Shown here piece after piece: positions 22,531-33,185 of a DNA stretch of 64,000 nt. How positions within the stretch are numbered: the stretch's first letter is position 1; each line of letters begins with the position of its first letter. Location of the stretch: positions 2,790,001 through 2,854,000 of the forward strand of contig OX419757.1 in the NCBI GenBank assembly GCA_948567375.1, written 5' to 3'. Both the position numbers and the translations under genes were made by a program. The notes beneath the pieces were generated by a model, which saw only the letters and a list, made by a program, of their open reading frames with translations, did not search any database and was not told where the DNA came from. The DNA is from Lunularia cruciata. Taxonomy: Eukaryota > Streptophyta > Marchantiopsida > Lunulariales > Lunulariaceae.

Positions 22531-25500
22531 CAGAGGGAGTATGTTTATTGGAGTTGTTTGGTCGGATCAGCACTAGACTAGCTATGGTACTATAGGCGGG
22601 TATACGAGTACAAAGGTACTTGTACGTGGAGAGAGATGAGACTACTAGGCGAGTCTCTCTCCATCATATGGCACACTTGACCTATCAATATCTTGAGTTA
22701 TTACCAATGTTTGTGGTCAAGGGTTACCAGAGGGCCCTAGCAATAGACATTTCCTTGCTGGGGGCACATGATCTAGAGAGACATGGACCTTTTCATTTGG
22801 TGATTTTTGGATTGCCATGTCAAGGACATGCATGTTGTCATACTTTTCCTTTCTCTCTCTAGGAACACACAAGGTGCCTAGTTGCGGAGACTATAGATCA
22901 AAGGCTAGAGGTAAACCTATAACTACTTGATTGAACACGCCATGTTACGCAACCATCGGAACCCTCCTCTCTTGTAACTAATATTCTTGCTATCGGGAAG
23001 GGTAGTGATGGGCAACCTAACCTGTCATCACAACAAGCACTTGTGGTCTGCTGGTCATCACTTCTAGCATTGCCAAAAAGAAATACACAACACTCCTAGA
23101 AGGAAACAAACTAAGTGCAACACCAATCGCACACACCAATCCAAACCAACTGGATGTACAAATAGGCATGCAAGCACAAAGAAGATCCAATCACAAGAAT
23201 ATGGCAACCACTCTTTGTGCTTTTTTTTCAAAAAGAGCTTTAGAGCCTTCTTGCTTTGTCATCAAGCTAATCTCAATCTGTACTCCAAGTCTCTTCCAAT
23301 TTGAACTTTTAATTTCAACAATTTCTACTCCAAGTGGAGAATTCCTATGTCTTCTTGATGGGGAAAACTTTGTGAAACTCATATAAACATAATTTTTCTT
23401 TTGTGTAGCTTGGATTCAAGTGTTCAAGAATTCAGTGGAAAGCCTATAAGATAAGCTTTCCAATGACATAAACTAGGCCTCAATCAGATCATTACAACTC
23501 CTCTGACAACCTCTAAAATTTAGCCAGGTTTTTTGCAACTTTCACCCTAATTTTGAAACCCATATTTTAGAGTTTGCTCATGGTTCTTGGCAAATTATCC
23601 CTAGATTTCTGATTCAAAAGTACACTTGATCCTTAAAGACACTCTGGCAACTTGAAACCTTCAATCATAGTCACAAGATAGGAGAATTGATATCCAATCA
23701 AGATGGAAGATAAAATTGCTCTACCGAGCTTATGACAATATTTATGATAGAATGTGTTGATCAGATCTCACTCTCCATAGATTTAGAGCCAACTGAATTT
23801 TTCATAATATCTGGTTGTGTCCTTATCTAAAATTTTGCAAATTTTTGTAGCCTAATCCAACCTTAGTCTCTAGATGTGGATCAATTCTTGAGCTGGGTTA
23901 ACTTGTGAGCTCTACAGACCAGATATACTTGATTCAAGACCCTAAATTCTCTATTTCAAGAATTCACATGAAACCTTGGCATAGAGGTGCAAATCCTAAC
24001 CAAATTTATTTTATAAGGTGACTCAAACCACAACTTGGGGAGTGGCCAAAACTCCAAACCTGATCATTAGTTCTTCTCCAACACCTTACATCTCAAAAGC
24101 TTCAATCAATCAGATCTGCTTTGAGATTGTTCTAGAACAAGAATTTCTTATGCTCAGCACTATAAGAGCTTTTTCTACTCTCCATTTCCACTGATAGATC
24201 ATGAAAAAATTTCAAGAAGCTCTCCCAATTACCTACTTTGTGCTCATGGGTATGAATTTTACCCCCCTTGACTCAATTGATAATATCCCTCTTGGAATTT
24301 GCTCAAATCGTCTGATTATAGTCTCCAGATTGTAGCCTATCAGCTTGTCTCTCCAATCATCATCTCCACTCCCCAATTGCCCTCTCTGAACTCCCTCAAT
24401 GCCCAAAACCTCCAGAATCCTTCAATTGGGATCCAATCTCTTGGCAATTTGTCCTTTAGTGTCTTCACTTTTGACAAATGGACCTCACAACTCCACCTTG
24501 AAGCTTATAAGCAAAAAATTCAGGTATTCTCCAACTATAAAAGCACATAGATTATCAAGTCCCAAACATGTTCATAAGTAAGCACCGAAAGGACGATGGG
24601 ATCCGGGTTTCTAATCACCGACTCCATGAATACCGCCCCGAAATGTGCACCATCCAATCTTGTAAGCCGTCACGGTGAAGCTTGATGAGAAAAGAATTCA
24701 GGAGTGGAATATCAAGAGCATGGGACATGTCATGCTCAAATGCCTCATATGATGCTCTAATACTTGTGCTCTACTACAACTCTCACTCCCAACATCCTCC
24801 TTCTCCTCAAGACTCCTCGACTAAAAACATACTCGTCTCTCCACTCTCCCTCACCAATATACATCAGAACCCTTGAACAAGATAAGATTGTAATCCACAT
24901 GGGCAATTGTATACATGTATATAGATTACTCACATGGCAACATCTCATCTGTGGGATCTATCAGACAACCTACTTCACTAATGTGGAGATAACCATGATA
25001 ATTAAAATTTTTACGGGTTGCGTAAACGACAACACGACAACATGTTGGCCATTGTTTGGGTCTTCAAGATCCATAGTTTGGTGTGTTTTGGAAGATGTTA
25101 TGGATACTATGACATCTCTAGGTTCATCAGTCCATTTCTCCAACTTACCTTTTGGAGAGTGTCCCTTTGATGAGCAATTCTTGCACTCGGGTAATGGAAA
25201 ATACACACCAAGTCCATTCTTGGATGGGACCTGCCGTGTTGTTAGATGCAGCCAGAGTGGGATCACAAGCTCATCAACTTCATCTTTGGTGGACAAACCT
25301 CTAACCCAAAGTGGTTCTATAATGTGCTTATGACGAGATTCAACAACTAGACCACATCATTGTTGATGACATCTTGGATGTTGGGTGTTAATCTCAAATG
25401 GTGGTAGTGGCTGATAGGTCACCTATGGTAGTGGTGAACCTAGTTGGACAACTAAGAGCCACTTTTCCCACACTTATAAGTTTCTCAAGCTCCCATGCTT

Positions 25501-25712
25501 TTCAAGAGGGAGGTCATGGACTAGTATGGGACTCACAGTTACAACAGTTGGTGGAGCACAATACCAATGAGAGAGAGAGGGAGCGATGGGGTTTTTCACT
25601 AGTATTATCACTATTCTAGTAGTGTGAGAGGCATCCATACGTAAGGTGTTAGGTTAGGCTATGGACTTGAACTATTTGAATTGGATTGTGAGCCTTGGCT
25701 TGACACAATAGT
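22531..25712 (+). pseudogene. Retrotransposon-encoded C5-cytosine DNA methyltransferase, fragment A (interrupted)
   Basis: Motif I reads CLLELFGRIST at 22,542-22,574. Motif II reads YLYVERDETTRR at about 22,617-22,652. Motif IV reads VIFGLPCQGHA, with the catalytic Cys at 22,818-22,820. Only one stop (TAG) breaks the 98 codons from motif I to motif IV. A 2.2 kb insertion (22,838-25,040) follows. The second half continues with a motif VI relic LESVPL (25,156-25,173), a motif VIII relic AHQLHLWWTN (about 25,270-25,300), a target-recognition-like stretch (25,340-25,600) and a motif X-like end with MDLNYLNWIVSLGL (about 25,657-25,700). The order I-II-IV-VI-VIII-X is that of Dnmt3/Dnmt1-type enzymes, not the permuted DRM order. 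In motif VIII the expected arginines are now Gln and His, as CpG decay of CGN codons would give. Confidence 0.85.
22838..25040. mobile_element. 2.2 kb insertion splitting methyltransferase A
   Basis: The inserted block is flanked by 7-bp direct repeats CATGTTG (22,831-22,837 and 25,041-25,047), and fragment B lacks it at the equivalent site (about 31,965). Part of it (about 22,975-23,200) resembles the reverse complement of this family's own leader (18,850-19,090), so it may be an inverted, diverged terminal region of a related element. Short inverted ends TTGTC...GACAA are present. I find no intact gene in it and cannot name the class. Confidence 0.6.
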
Positions 25713-26289
25713 GTAAGATGCATTTGATAGGTATCACCACTCGGATACTTGTGAGCCCTATGCCTATCAAGACAATTCAAGCACATGCTTGAGGCAATGG
25801 ACCGAGTGGATAGGGTATTCTTAGGACACAACTAGCGGCTACTACGGAGAGTGGTCTACTTGGAATCCATCCAAGTGAGCATGGTCTACCTGGAGTACAC
25901 CCTTGGTCTACTTGGGATGCAACTAGAGGACATATGGACCTTGCAGCCAAATCAGAGAGTTTTTCACATTGAGGTTGGACCTCTAGTGGTTGGGAGCATG
26001 ACACTATTGCTCCCAAGGGTCCAATGTAGCAGCTGGTTAGTACATCTTCCACTCTTATGATAGTATAGAGGGTACTTGGGAGACAAATCTTGGACCCAAG
26101 CTTACAAGAGAGGAAATATGGAGATTCTTGAGGAGCTACACAAGTTTTTTACCTTTAGTATGAAGGATTTTGGTGCTTTCAAGGGACATGGTATATGGAT
26201 TGAATTGACTAGTGATATACTAGTTTCCAACATCCTTATCAACATAGTGATACAAATTCAGAGCGAGAGTAGTGACCTTTTTGAGGCTG

Positions 26290-27462
26290 GTTTGGTGGAG
26301 ATTTCACATGGAGAGTATGCATCAACTATAATGATGCCAACCAAGAAGGATATACATGGTAACTACAAAAATAGGCGGATATGTGGAGATTATTGTCCTA
26401 TTGACCAATAAACTAGGGCTAATTGGTATGCCATGCCTACACCGGAGTAGATCTTTGATGCAATTGAGGATGCAAAGGTCTTTAGTACTTTGGATCTTTG
26501 AGTAGGATATCATCAATTGCCGATCAGGAAGGAAGATAAGTCCAAGATAACATTCTGGGCTATTGATCCTCATGGCAAGGATGTATTATATCAATGGAGG
26601 TTCTTACCATTTGGGTTAAAGAATGCTCTTGTTGAGTTCCAGAGGGTCATGGATAGGATACTAGTTGGATTGGATTTTGCTCGGTGTTATATTGATGACA
26701 TTTTGGTCTATAGCACTATGGTAGAGGAGCATTAGATATATTTTTTGGAGGTGTTTGAGAGGGTGAGATCTCATGGACTCAAATTACATCTTGGGAAGTG
26801 TAGGTTCTTCCATGAGCAAGTTGAGTATTTGGGTCACACTATCTACTCCAAAAGACTTGGTATTCAACAAACCAAGGTGGAGGCTATTGTGCATATTCCT
26901 CGGCTTATGGATGTGAGCAAAGTGTGAACATTCCTTGAGTTAGCACACTTCTATTGCCGTGATGTTAGAGGATTTAGTGTCATTGCCAAGGCCTTGACGA
27001 AGCTGACCAAGTTTACACAAGAGTGGTGTTGGGGAGGTGAGCAAGAGAGAGCTTTTGTAGAGCTCAAGGAGAGGTTGACATTTGCTCCTATTTTGATGAG
27101 ACCGATAAGAGGACAACCATTTCAGGTTCACATTGATTGGAGTATGTTGGGACTTGGAGGAGTGCTCATCCAGCATGATGATGAGGGGAAGGAGTTTGTG
27201 GTGGCGTATGCTAGTTGCTCCAACAATTTAGCGTAGGTGAAATATAGTTAATATGAGGGAGAGTGCTTGGCAGCAATTTGGGCACTAATTTGGACGTTAC
27301 CTATTTGGTAACCTGTTTACTTTCATCATTGATCATCAGCCATTGAAGTGGTTGATTGAGTCCAATAAGCTTTCATGGAAGATTGCACAATGGGCTCTAA
27401 TTTTATAGGAGTATGATTTCATGGTTATTCATAGACTTGGATTGATGAACCGTGATGCAAAT
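26290..27462 (+). pseudogene. pol: Reverse transcriptase and RNase H of fragment A
   Basis: Homology to gypsy RT begins near VEISHGEYASTIMMPTKKD. It includes the D-x-R-x-x-N-like region, LDL followed by TGA at the usual R of LDLRSGYHQ, LPFGLKNA, and the catalytic Y-I-D-D-I-L at 26,688-26,705. The RNase H tether and core follow (FQVHIDWSMLGLGGVLIQHD near 27,122; YEGECLAAIWAL near 27,252). The frame breaks repeatedly after 27,230. At 27,463 the sequence switches to the leader of fragment B, so integrase and PHD are missing from A. Confidence 0.88.
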
Positions 27463-28836
27463 TGTCATGCCATTTGTAGCTTTACATCTAGATTGCTTGG
27501 ACACTAGAGTAGTAGTGATAAGAGTTAGAATTATTTTGGCAATTACTTAAAGACTACTTTTTGATGGTCAGATTTCATGTTTTGGGTGCTGACTACATGG
27601 TAGAGCACATTGTCACTTGCACCATTTGCACCATCGCGTGTGTCGTCAATGAGACTGTTGGTGTGAGACCTAGGTCAAAATCAGGAGTATACTTACTCAA
27701 AAAGAGCTCACTTCTCTATTGTTGAGCTTTCGAGTTCCTGGCTATGGTGGATACAGGCCGATGAGCATCACTTGGATTCTCTTAGCTAGAGTGGGTGTGG
27801 CTTAATTGTGATTAGTGTCCAATTGTTGGCAAATTATAGAATGATAGATCAAGTATTGATCTGATTGAGTGTGAGTTGAGTTGTGATAACCAAACTAATT
27901 ACATCAAAGAAGTGAGAGTTAGGGAGAAATTGGGTGTAGGAATTAAAGGTGGTGGTGGTCTCTCCAAGCCCAATGGATCATAGTATCTTGATCGTAGTTC
28001 TGATTTCCCTATGAGTGATTGTAAGTGGAAGAGCTGACCAAATTTAGAGCCAAAGAGAGTCAATTTCAAGTGGTAGTTGTGATTTTGAGCTCAAGAGGTG
28101 AACACAAGACCAATCTGGTGCAAGTTGAACTCAAAAACTGAAATTGAAGGTGTAGTTGGGAACCCACTCACACAAATTAGAGATCGGACGAAACCCATTT
28201 TTCCAATTTGGCTTGAGTGAAGAGTTAGAAGAGGATTTAGTGATCAGCCATATTAGGGCTTTACGTCAGATCTTACATCAAATTTTATATCAAATTTATG
28301 TCAGATTTTGTGAAGGGTTTATGTCAGATTTTGGCGAGAAGAACTTTGGTCCCATTCTCAGTGATCCTTGTAGCTTGAGAAGTAGATAAGTACTCCGATT
28401 ATGTCAAATACCAAATGGTTGCAGAGTCAATCCGGTGCTGATTTATGAGATGGAGGGTTTTTGTTTAGCCTTCTTGTGATTGGACTCCCTTTATTCTTTA
28501 CTTCTTAGTGGTGCATCTTGTTTGTATGAGGTGCCTTGAATTTAGAGCGTTAGTGCTCTGGTGTGCTCTTGATAGTGAGGCTGGAGTGATGACCAGTCAG
28601 ATACCTATGTTTCTCTTTGGTGAGGTAGGAAGTGATGACCTACAAACCATGAGAGTGCATGTTGTGATGACAGGTTCTCAGTTGCACTTTCCTCTAGTGT
28701 AGTTGTCATAGTTAGAGCTACATTAGTCAGTGACGTTGGCACTTGGAGGTGTTGGCACTAAGTGGTGTTGGCACTTGGTGGGATACTTGTAGAGGTTACA
28801 ATTGCAAGTTGTAGTTCTTGGTTACTTTGTCACGGT
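27463..28836 (+). repeat. Terminal/leader region of gypsy fragment B
   Basis: Homologous to 17,484-19,233 but shorter. It starts at AATTGTCATGCCATTTG directly after the RNase H relic of A, the same internal point at which A itself starts. The candidate primer binding site TGGTTGCAGAGTC lies at about 28,408. Non-coding. Confidence 0.65.
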
Positions 28837-30232
28837 GGAGTTCTTTGAGGATTCCAAAAGAGATAACATTACAATATGTAGTGGATTTACTCAAAGTGGC
28901 GCTTGATATTAGCCTGTATCTTAGGTCTCAATGAGAGAGGAGATTGACTCTGAGTTAGAGTTTCACACAAGAGTTGATTCAATCGAGAGTGCACTTGTTG
29001 TGTCTGCACCATTGTTGTGGGACATGGACAAGATCTATGGGGCCTCCGAAAGCTCTAAGCATTACTCTAGTACAATGAGTACCATTGAGTTGTATGATTT
29101 CATCCAAGAGTTTGATAGTTGGTATGATCTACAATAGATGCAGAACCCGACTTTGTTCACACCTTTTGTGGCATAGAAGGGCTTGTTTCAGCATTTGGAG
29201 GATCCACCAATGGACAACTACCATGAGTTTAGGAGAGCTTACTTGGAGGAGCTATGGAGACTATATTGTCTCTGAACTATGTCTCTCTTACTTTAGGCTC
29301 AGTTTCTAGGAGTAGATTGGCTATACCCACAAGTTCTAGCTCTAGTAGCATTGGTGGATCTCTTAGAGATGGTGTTACTATGAGTGGAGGTACTACTACA
29401 AGAGGTGATGTAGTATTGGGGTTTAACCCCATGGTGGAGTTCTTCCAATGTTTGAGGCAGAACTACCAAGGAGTGCGGATTGACAAGCTGAGGAGCTTGC
29501 AAGAGTTCCAACAAAATGTTGGAAAGAGCCTACGTGAGAGATACACTTGCATGAGACGGCTGATTAGTTTTACTCAAGGAGTTATTAAGGCCCAAGTAGT
29601 CCAATTTTTGCTATGGGATATTGGACAGGGAGTTGCAATGTAGAGTCTGTGATGCTACATTGTTATAGGTTATTTTGCCTACTTTGACAGTGGTCTTTGG
29701 TTTGGCTGAGCATATTGAGCTCAACATGGTGGAGGAGAGAATGGTGACATCTGGATTTGGTAGGGAGACCTCATCCACAATAGTTACTTCTTGTAGAATG
29801 CAGTAGAGTACACCCCGCCATGTTGGTTTTTGAGGATAGGGTGGACAACCCAGATCCTATGGAGCGGGTGGAGGTTAGACACTTACCTTCATTTTTGGGT
29901 CAGTAAAAGCTAGTGAGTGGTGGTGTTGCATGTTGGACTTGTGGTGGACCTCATTACAAGAGAGAGTGCCCTCAAGGTAGCAAACTTGATACCTCTAGTG
30001 CATCACGCTAGCATAGAGACAGTGCGAGCATTGCCACAGCTTTGGTCACACTAGTGATCGGTACTTTGACTTACACCCAGAGTTACCGAGTGGTAGGGCT
30101 AGTATGGTGGGTGGTACAGGAGCTCTAGGTCATGGAAGACAAGGTGGTAGAGGTGGTGGTAGAGGATCCACACCTAGTAGAGGTACAGTACCCGCCTTTA
30201 CTTTTGATATAGCCATGGCTACTCACATTGAG
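28837..30232 (+). pseudogene. gag: Gag of gypsy fragment B
   Basis: Colinear with Gag A. The start codon is mutated (CACGGTGGAG against CACAATGGAG in A). Capsid-like text with SLRERYTCMRRLISFTQGV lies near 29,530. Zinc knuckles CWTCGGPHYKREC (about 29,930-29,970) and C-x2-C-x4-H (about 30,024-30,065) are followed by a Gly/Arg-rich tail. TAG stops dominate, with a few frame shifts. Confidence 0.82.
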
Positions 30233-31660
30233 TAGTTGGAGCAGAGATTGGCTAGCATGGCCATAGCTCAAAGGAGATCAGATTTGGGTGTTGAGGCTTC
30301 CACCTCATATGTTGGTGATAAAAATGCCTTGGATTTCATGTGCAAAGCAGCATAAGTAGATGCCTGTACCGTAGTGACTAGGAGTGCATTACATGTTCGA
30401 GAGCCTAGAGGAGCATCAATGGAGTTGAACCCACAAAGAGTAGAGGTTGGGAGACAAGTCAGACTTCCTCAATCTTTCATGCTCTTTGAGGCCCTATAGA
30501 CGTTATCCATGACTCATAGATGTCCTAATGTAGGTGTAGAAGGTGGTGATGGGTGCATGATGGACTATATACTAGTCAACCACATGCTATTATATAGACT
30601 GAGTCTAACATAGTGTTGGAAGCGGCTCAGTTGATTACACGCTATCCTTTATTTTCAGCCAGTGACATGTGTACATTAGGAGTTGACCCAACCCCAAGGT
30701 TCCGGTTGGCTACCACTCTTTGTGAGGGTAGGGATAATGTGGTCCCTACTACTAGAGCAAAGGTGGTTGATTGTGGAGTTAACTTGGTTGAGGAGCATGG
30801 GATTTGCCCAACAACTGGTGGTTTGTGGCAAGCATCAATTGCTAAATTAGAGGAGTTACCAACTAGACCGACCTTTGAGCAAGTGTGGTTTACACCTAGT
30901 GTTGTCTTGTTCAATAACCAAATGGGGATTTTTCATTTGGTGGGACCTTTAGGGAAGGTCTATACACCATAGATGTCTTACTTGATCTAGTGCATAGCCC
31001 TTTATGTTGGAGAAGGCTATAATTGTAGATCTGGAGTTATGGAAGGCCAATGTGGAGAGGTGTCCATTTTAGATCCAGACATCTCTAGGTGGTGTTTCGA
31101 CACAGTACATCACATGTGGAGAGCTTGTTTTCTAGGTTCAGCCTAGTCACCCAACTGATAGCTTGGTGGTGAGAGCTCAAGCTATTGCGACAATTGTCGA
31201 GTCATATGATGTGCTAGTTGGAGGAGTAGTGTTATATCCCATGGCTTTCAATATCAACTATTGGGAGGAGACAACCTCCTATAGATCAGGTTGGCAGTCA
31301 AGTGAGGGATGAGTATGTCATCTACCAGTATGCATCAGTAGCAATAGTCTTTGCTCACTACAGTCCGAGACCATGGTAGCATTAGTTTTAGCTTTTAATG
31401 GTGCATTTACTTGGCCAAGTGATTTATTGGAGGAGAACGCCCATACAAAGGATACTCCAGTACCAAAGGAGATCACTCAAATTGGAGTACAAGTGGGATT
31501 GTTTCATCCACCTTAGATGTTTCATTGTGGACTTCAGAGGAGGCATTGTAGCAACATGTAGATCAGTTGGTGCAATAGGCTTGGAGTGGAGCCTTTGTAC
31601 CACCAAGAGATGATTGTGAGGATGAGCCTCCAGAGTTGACCTTGACACCTCTGGATACCA
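30233..31660 (+). pseudogene. Gag-Pol linker and protease region of fragment B
   Basis: Contains the full linker that is partly deleted in A, including an open stretch at 30,613-30,972 ending LVGPLGKVYTP. The protease active site appears as L-L-D-L followed by a frameshift (about 30,980-30,995). The conserved spacer (TWPSDLLEENAHTKDTPVP) runs to the methyltransferase near 31,450. Confidence 0.55.
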
Positions 31661-31679
31661 CACTCAATATAGTATCCAA

Positions 31680-32640
31680 TAGAGGAAGTATGTCTATTGG
31701 AGTTGTTCGGTGGGATTAACACCGGAGTAGTTGCAGTCCTATAGGTGGGTATACAAGTACAAAGGTAATTGTATGTGGAGAGAGATGAGATTGTTAGGCA
31801 TCATGTGACACACTTGGCTTATCGGTATCCTTAATTATTATGATGTTAGCAGTCAAGGGTTATCATAAGACCCTACCAGCAAACATTTCCTTATTGGGGG
31901 CACAAGACTTGGAGAGACATGGTCCTATTCACTTAGTGATTGTTGGATAGCCATGTTAGGGACAAACATGTGTTGGCTGAGGTTTGGGTCTTCAAGATCC
32001 CTGTTTTGGTGTGTTTTGGGAGATGTTATGAATACTACAACATCTTTAGGTTCATTAGTCTATTTCTCTAGCTTAGATTTTGGAGAACATCCCTTTGATA
32101 GGTGATTCTTGTACCCAGGTGGTGGCGAATTCACATCAGGTCCATTCTTGGATGGGACATGTTGTTTTATTAGATGCACCCAAAGTGTGATCATTGGCTC
32201 ATTGCCTTCATCTTTGGTGGACAAACTTCTTACCTAGAGAGGTTCTATAGCACGCTTATGATGGAATTCAGCGACTAGACCACATTATTGTTGATGAAAT
32301 CTTGGATGTTGGGCATCAATCTCAGGTGGTGGTAGTGGCTGATCACCTATGGCAATGGTGAACCTAGTTGGACAACCTAGAACCACTTTTCCCACACTTA
32401 TGAGTTTCCCAAGCTCTCATGCTTTTTGAGAGAGGAGTCTTGGACTAGTTTAGGACTCATAGTTATAATAGTTGGTGGAGCCCAACACCGATGAGAAAGA
32501 GCGGGTAATGGATTTTTGCACCAATATTACCACTATTCTAGTAGTGTCAAAGGCCTCCATGCATCAGCTATTAGGTCAAGCTATGGACGCAAACTATTTG
32601 ACTCAGATTGTGAGCCTTGGCTTGGTAGAGCAATGTAGTA
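31680..32640 (+). pseudogene. Retrotransposon-encoded C5-cytosine DNA methyltransferase, fragment B
   Basis: This copy has no insertion and shows the whole domain. Motif I is intact (CLLELFGGINTG, from 31,691). Motif II is LYVERDE (about 31,772-31,792). Motif IV is P-C followed by TAG where A has Gln, with the catalytic Cys codon at 31,954-31,956. Motif VI is ILENIPL (about 32,076-32,096), motif VIII is AHCLHLWWTN (about 32,192-32,222) and motif X is LLGQAMDANYLTQIVSLGL (about 32,567-32,625). TGC and CAT at the two expected motif VIII arginines fit CpG decay of CGC and CGT. Several stops, mostly TAG, and small frame shifts make it inactive. It lies between protease and RT, as in A. Confidence 0.87.
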
Positions 32641-32816
32641 TGTGCTTGATAAGCATCACCACTCGAACACTTGTGAGCCCTATGCTTATTGAGATGATTC
32701 AGGCACATGTTGGGGGTGATGGACCAAGTGTGCAAGATATTCTTGGGACACAACCAATAGCTACTAGGGAGAGTGGTCTACTTGGAGTCCATCTAGGTAA
32801 GTGTGGTCTATTTGGA

Positions 32817-33185
32817 TTGTGCACATTTTTGAGGCCTAATTCATCCGTTTAGGCCTCCGAAATTGCCTTCAAAGATTTCAGGCATATTTCGGTTCCTACT
32901 CTATTAGTAGAAGTCCCCTTTTGGTGATACCTCTTTCTGATCTGTTTAGTCCATCATGTGTAACATCCTTCCAGATGTTACCAAACCAATTCTCACCTTT
33001 AAATTATATGTCTAGCTATTGGTCCTAAGGTTCTCAAGTCTATTTCGGTTTCTGCCCTATTAGTAGAAGTACTCTTTTGGTGATACTTCTATCTTATCTA
33101 TTTTGACCATCATGTATAACATCATTCTAGATGTTACTAAACTGAATTTCATATCTAGATCATATGGCTAGCTCTTGGTATTACA
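32817..33185. mobile_element. Inverted, truncated copy of the solo LTR family
   Basis: This is the reverse complement of roughly the first half of the LTR at 20,620-21,360. It ends in GGTATTACA at 33,185, and its other end is broken near GATTGTGCACATT. It replaces about 400 bp that lie between methyltransferase and RT in fragment A, so a deletion accompanied or followed the insertion. Confidence 0.88.

Noticed and set aside
22531-32640. Methyltransferase as a host DRM or CMT gene captured by chance next to repeats
   Set aside because: The motif order is unpermuted, unlike DRM; there is no chromodomain or BAH as in CMT; and it recurs at the same point of two copies between protease and RT.
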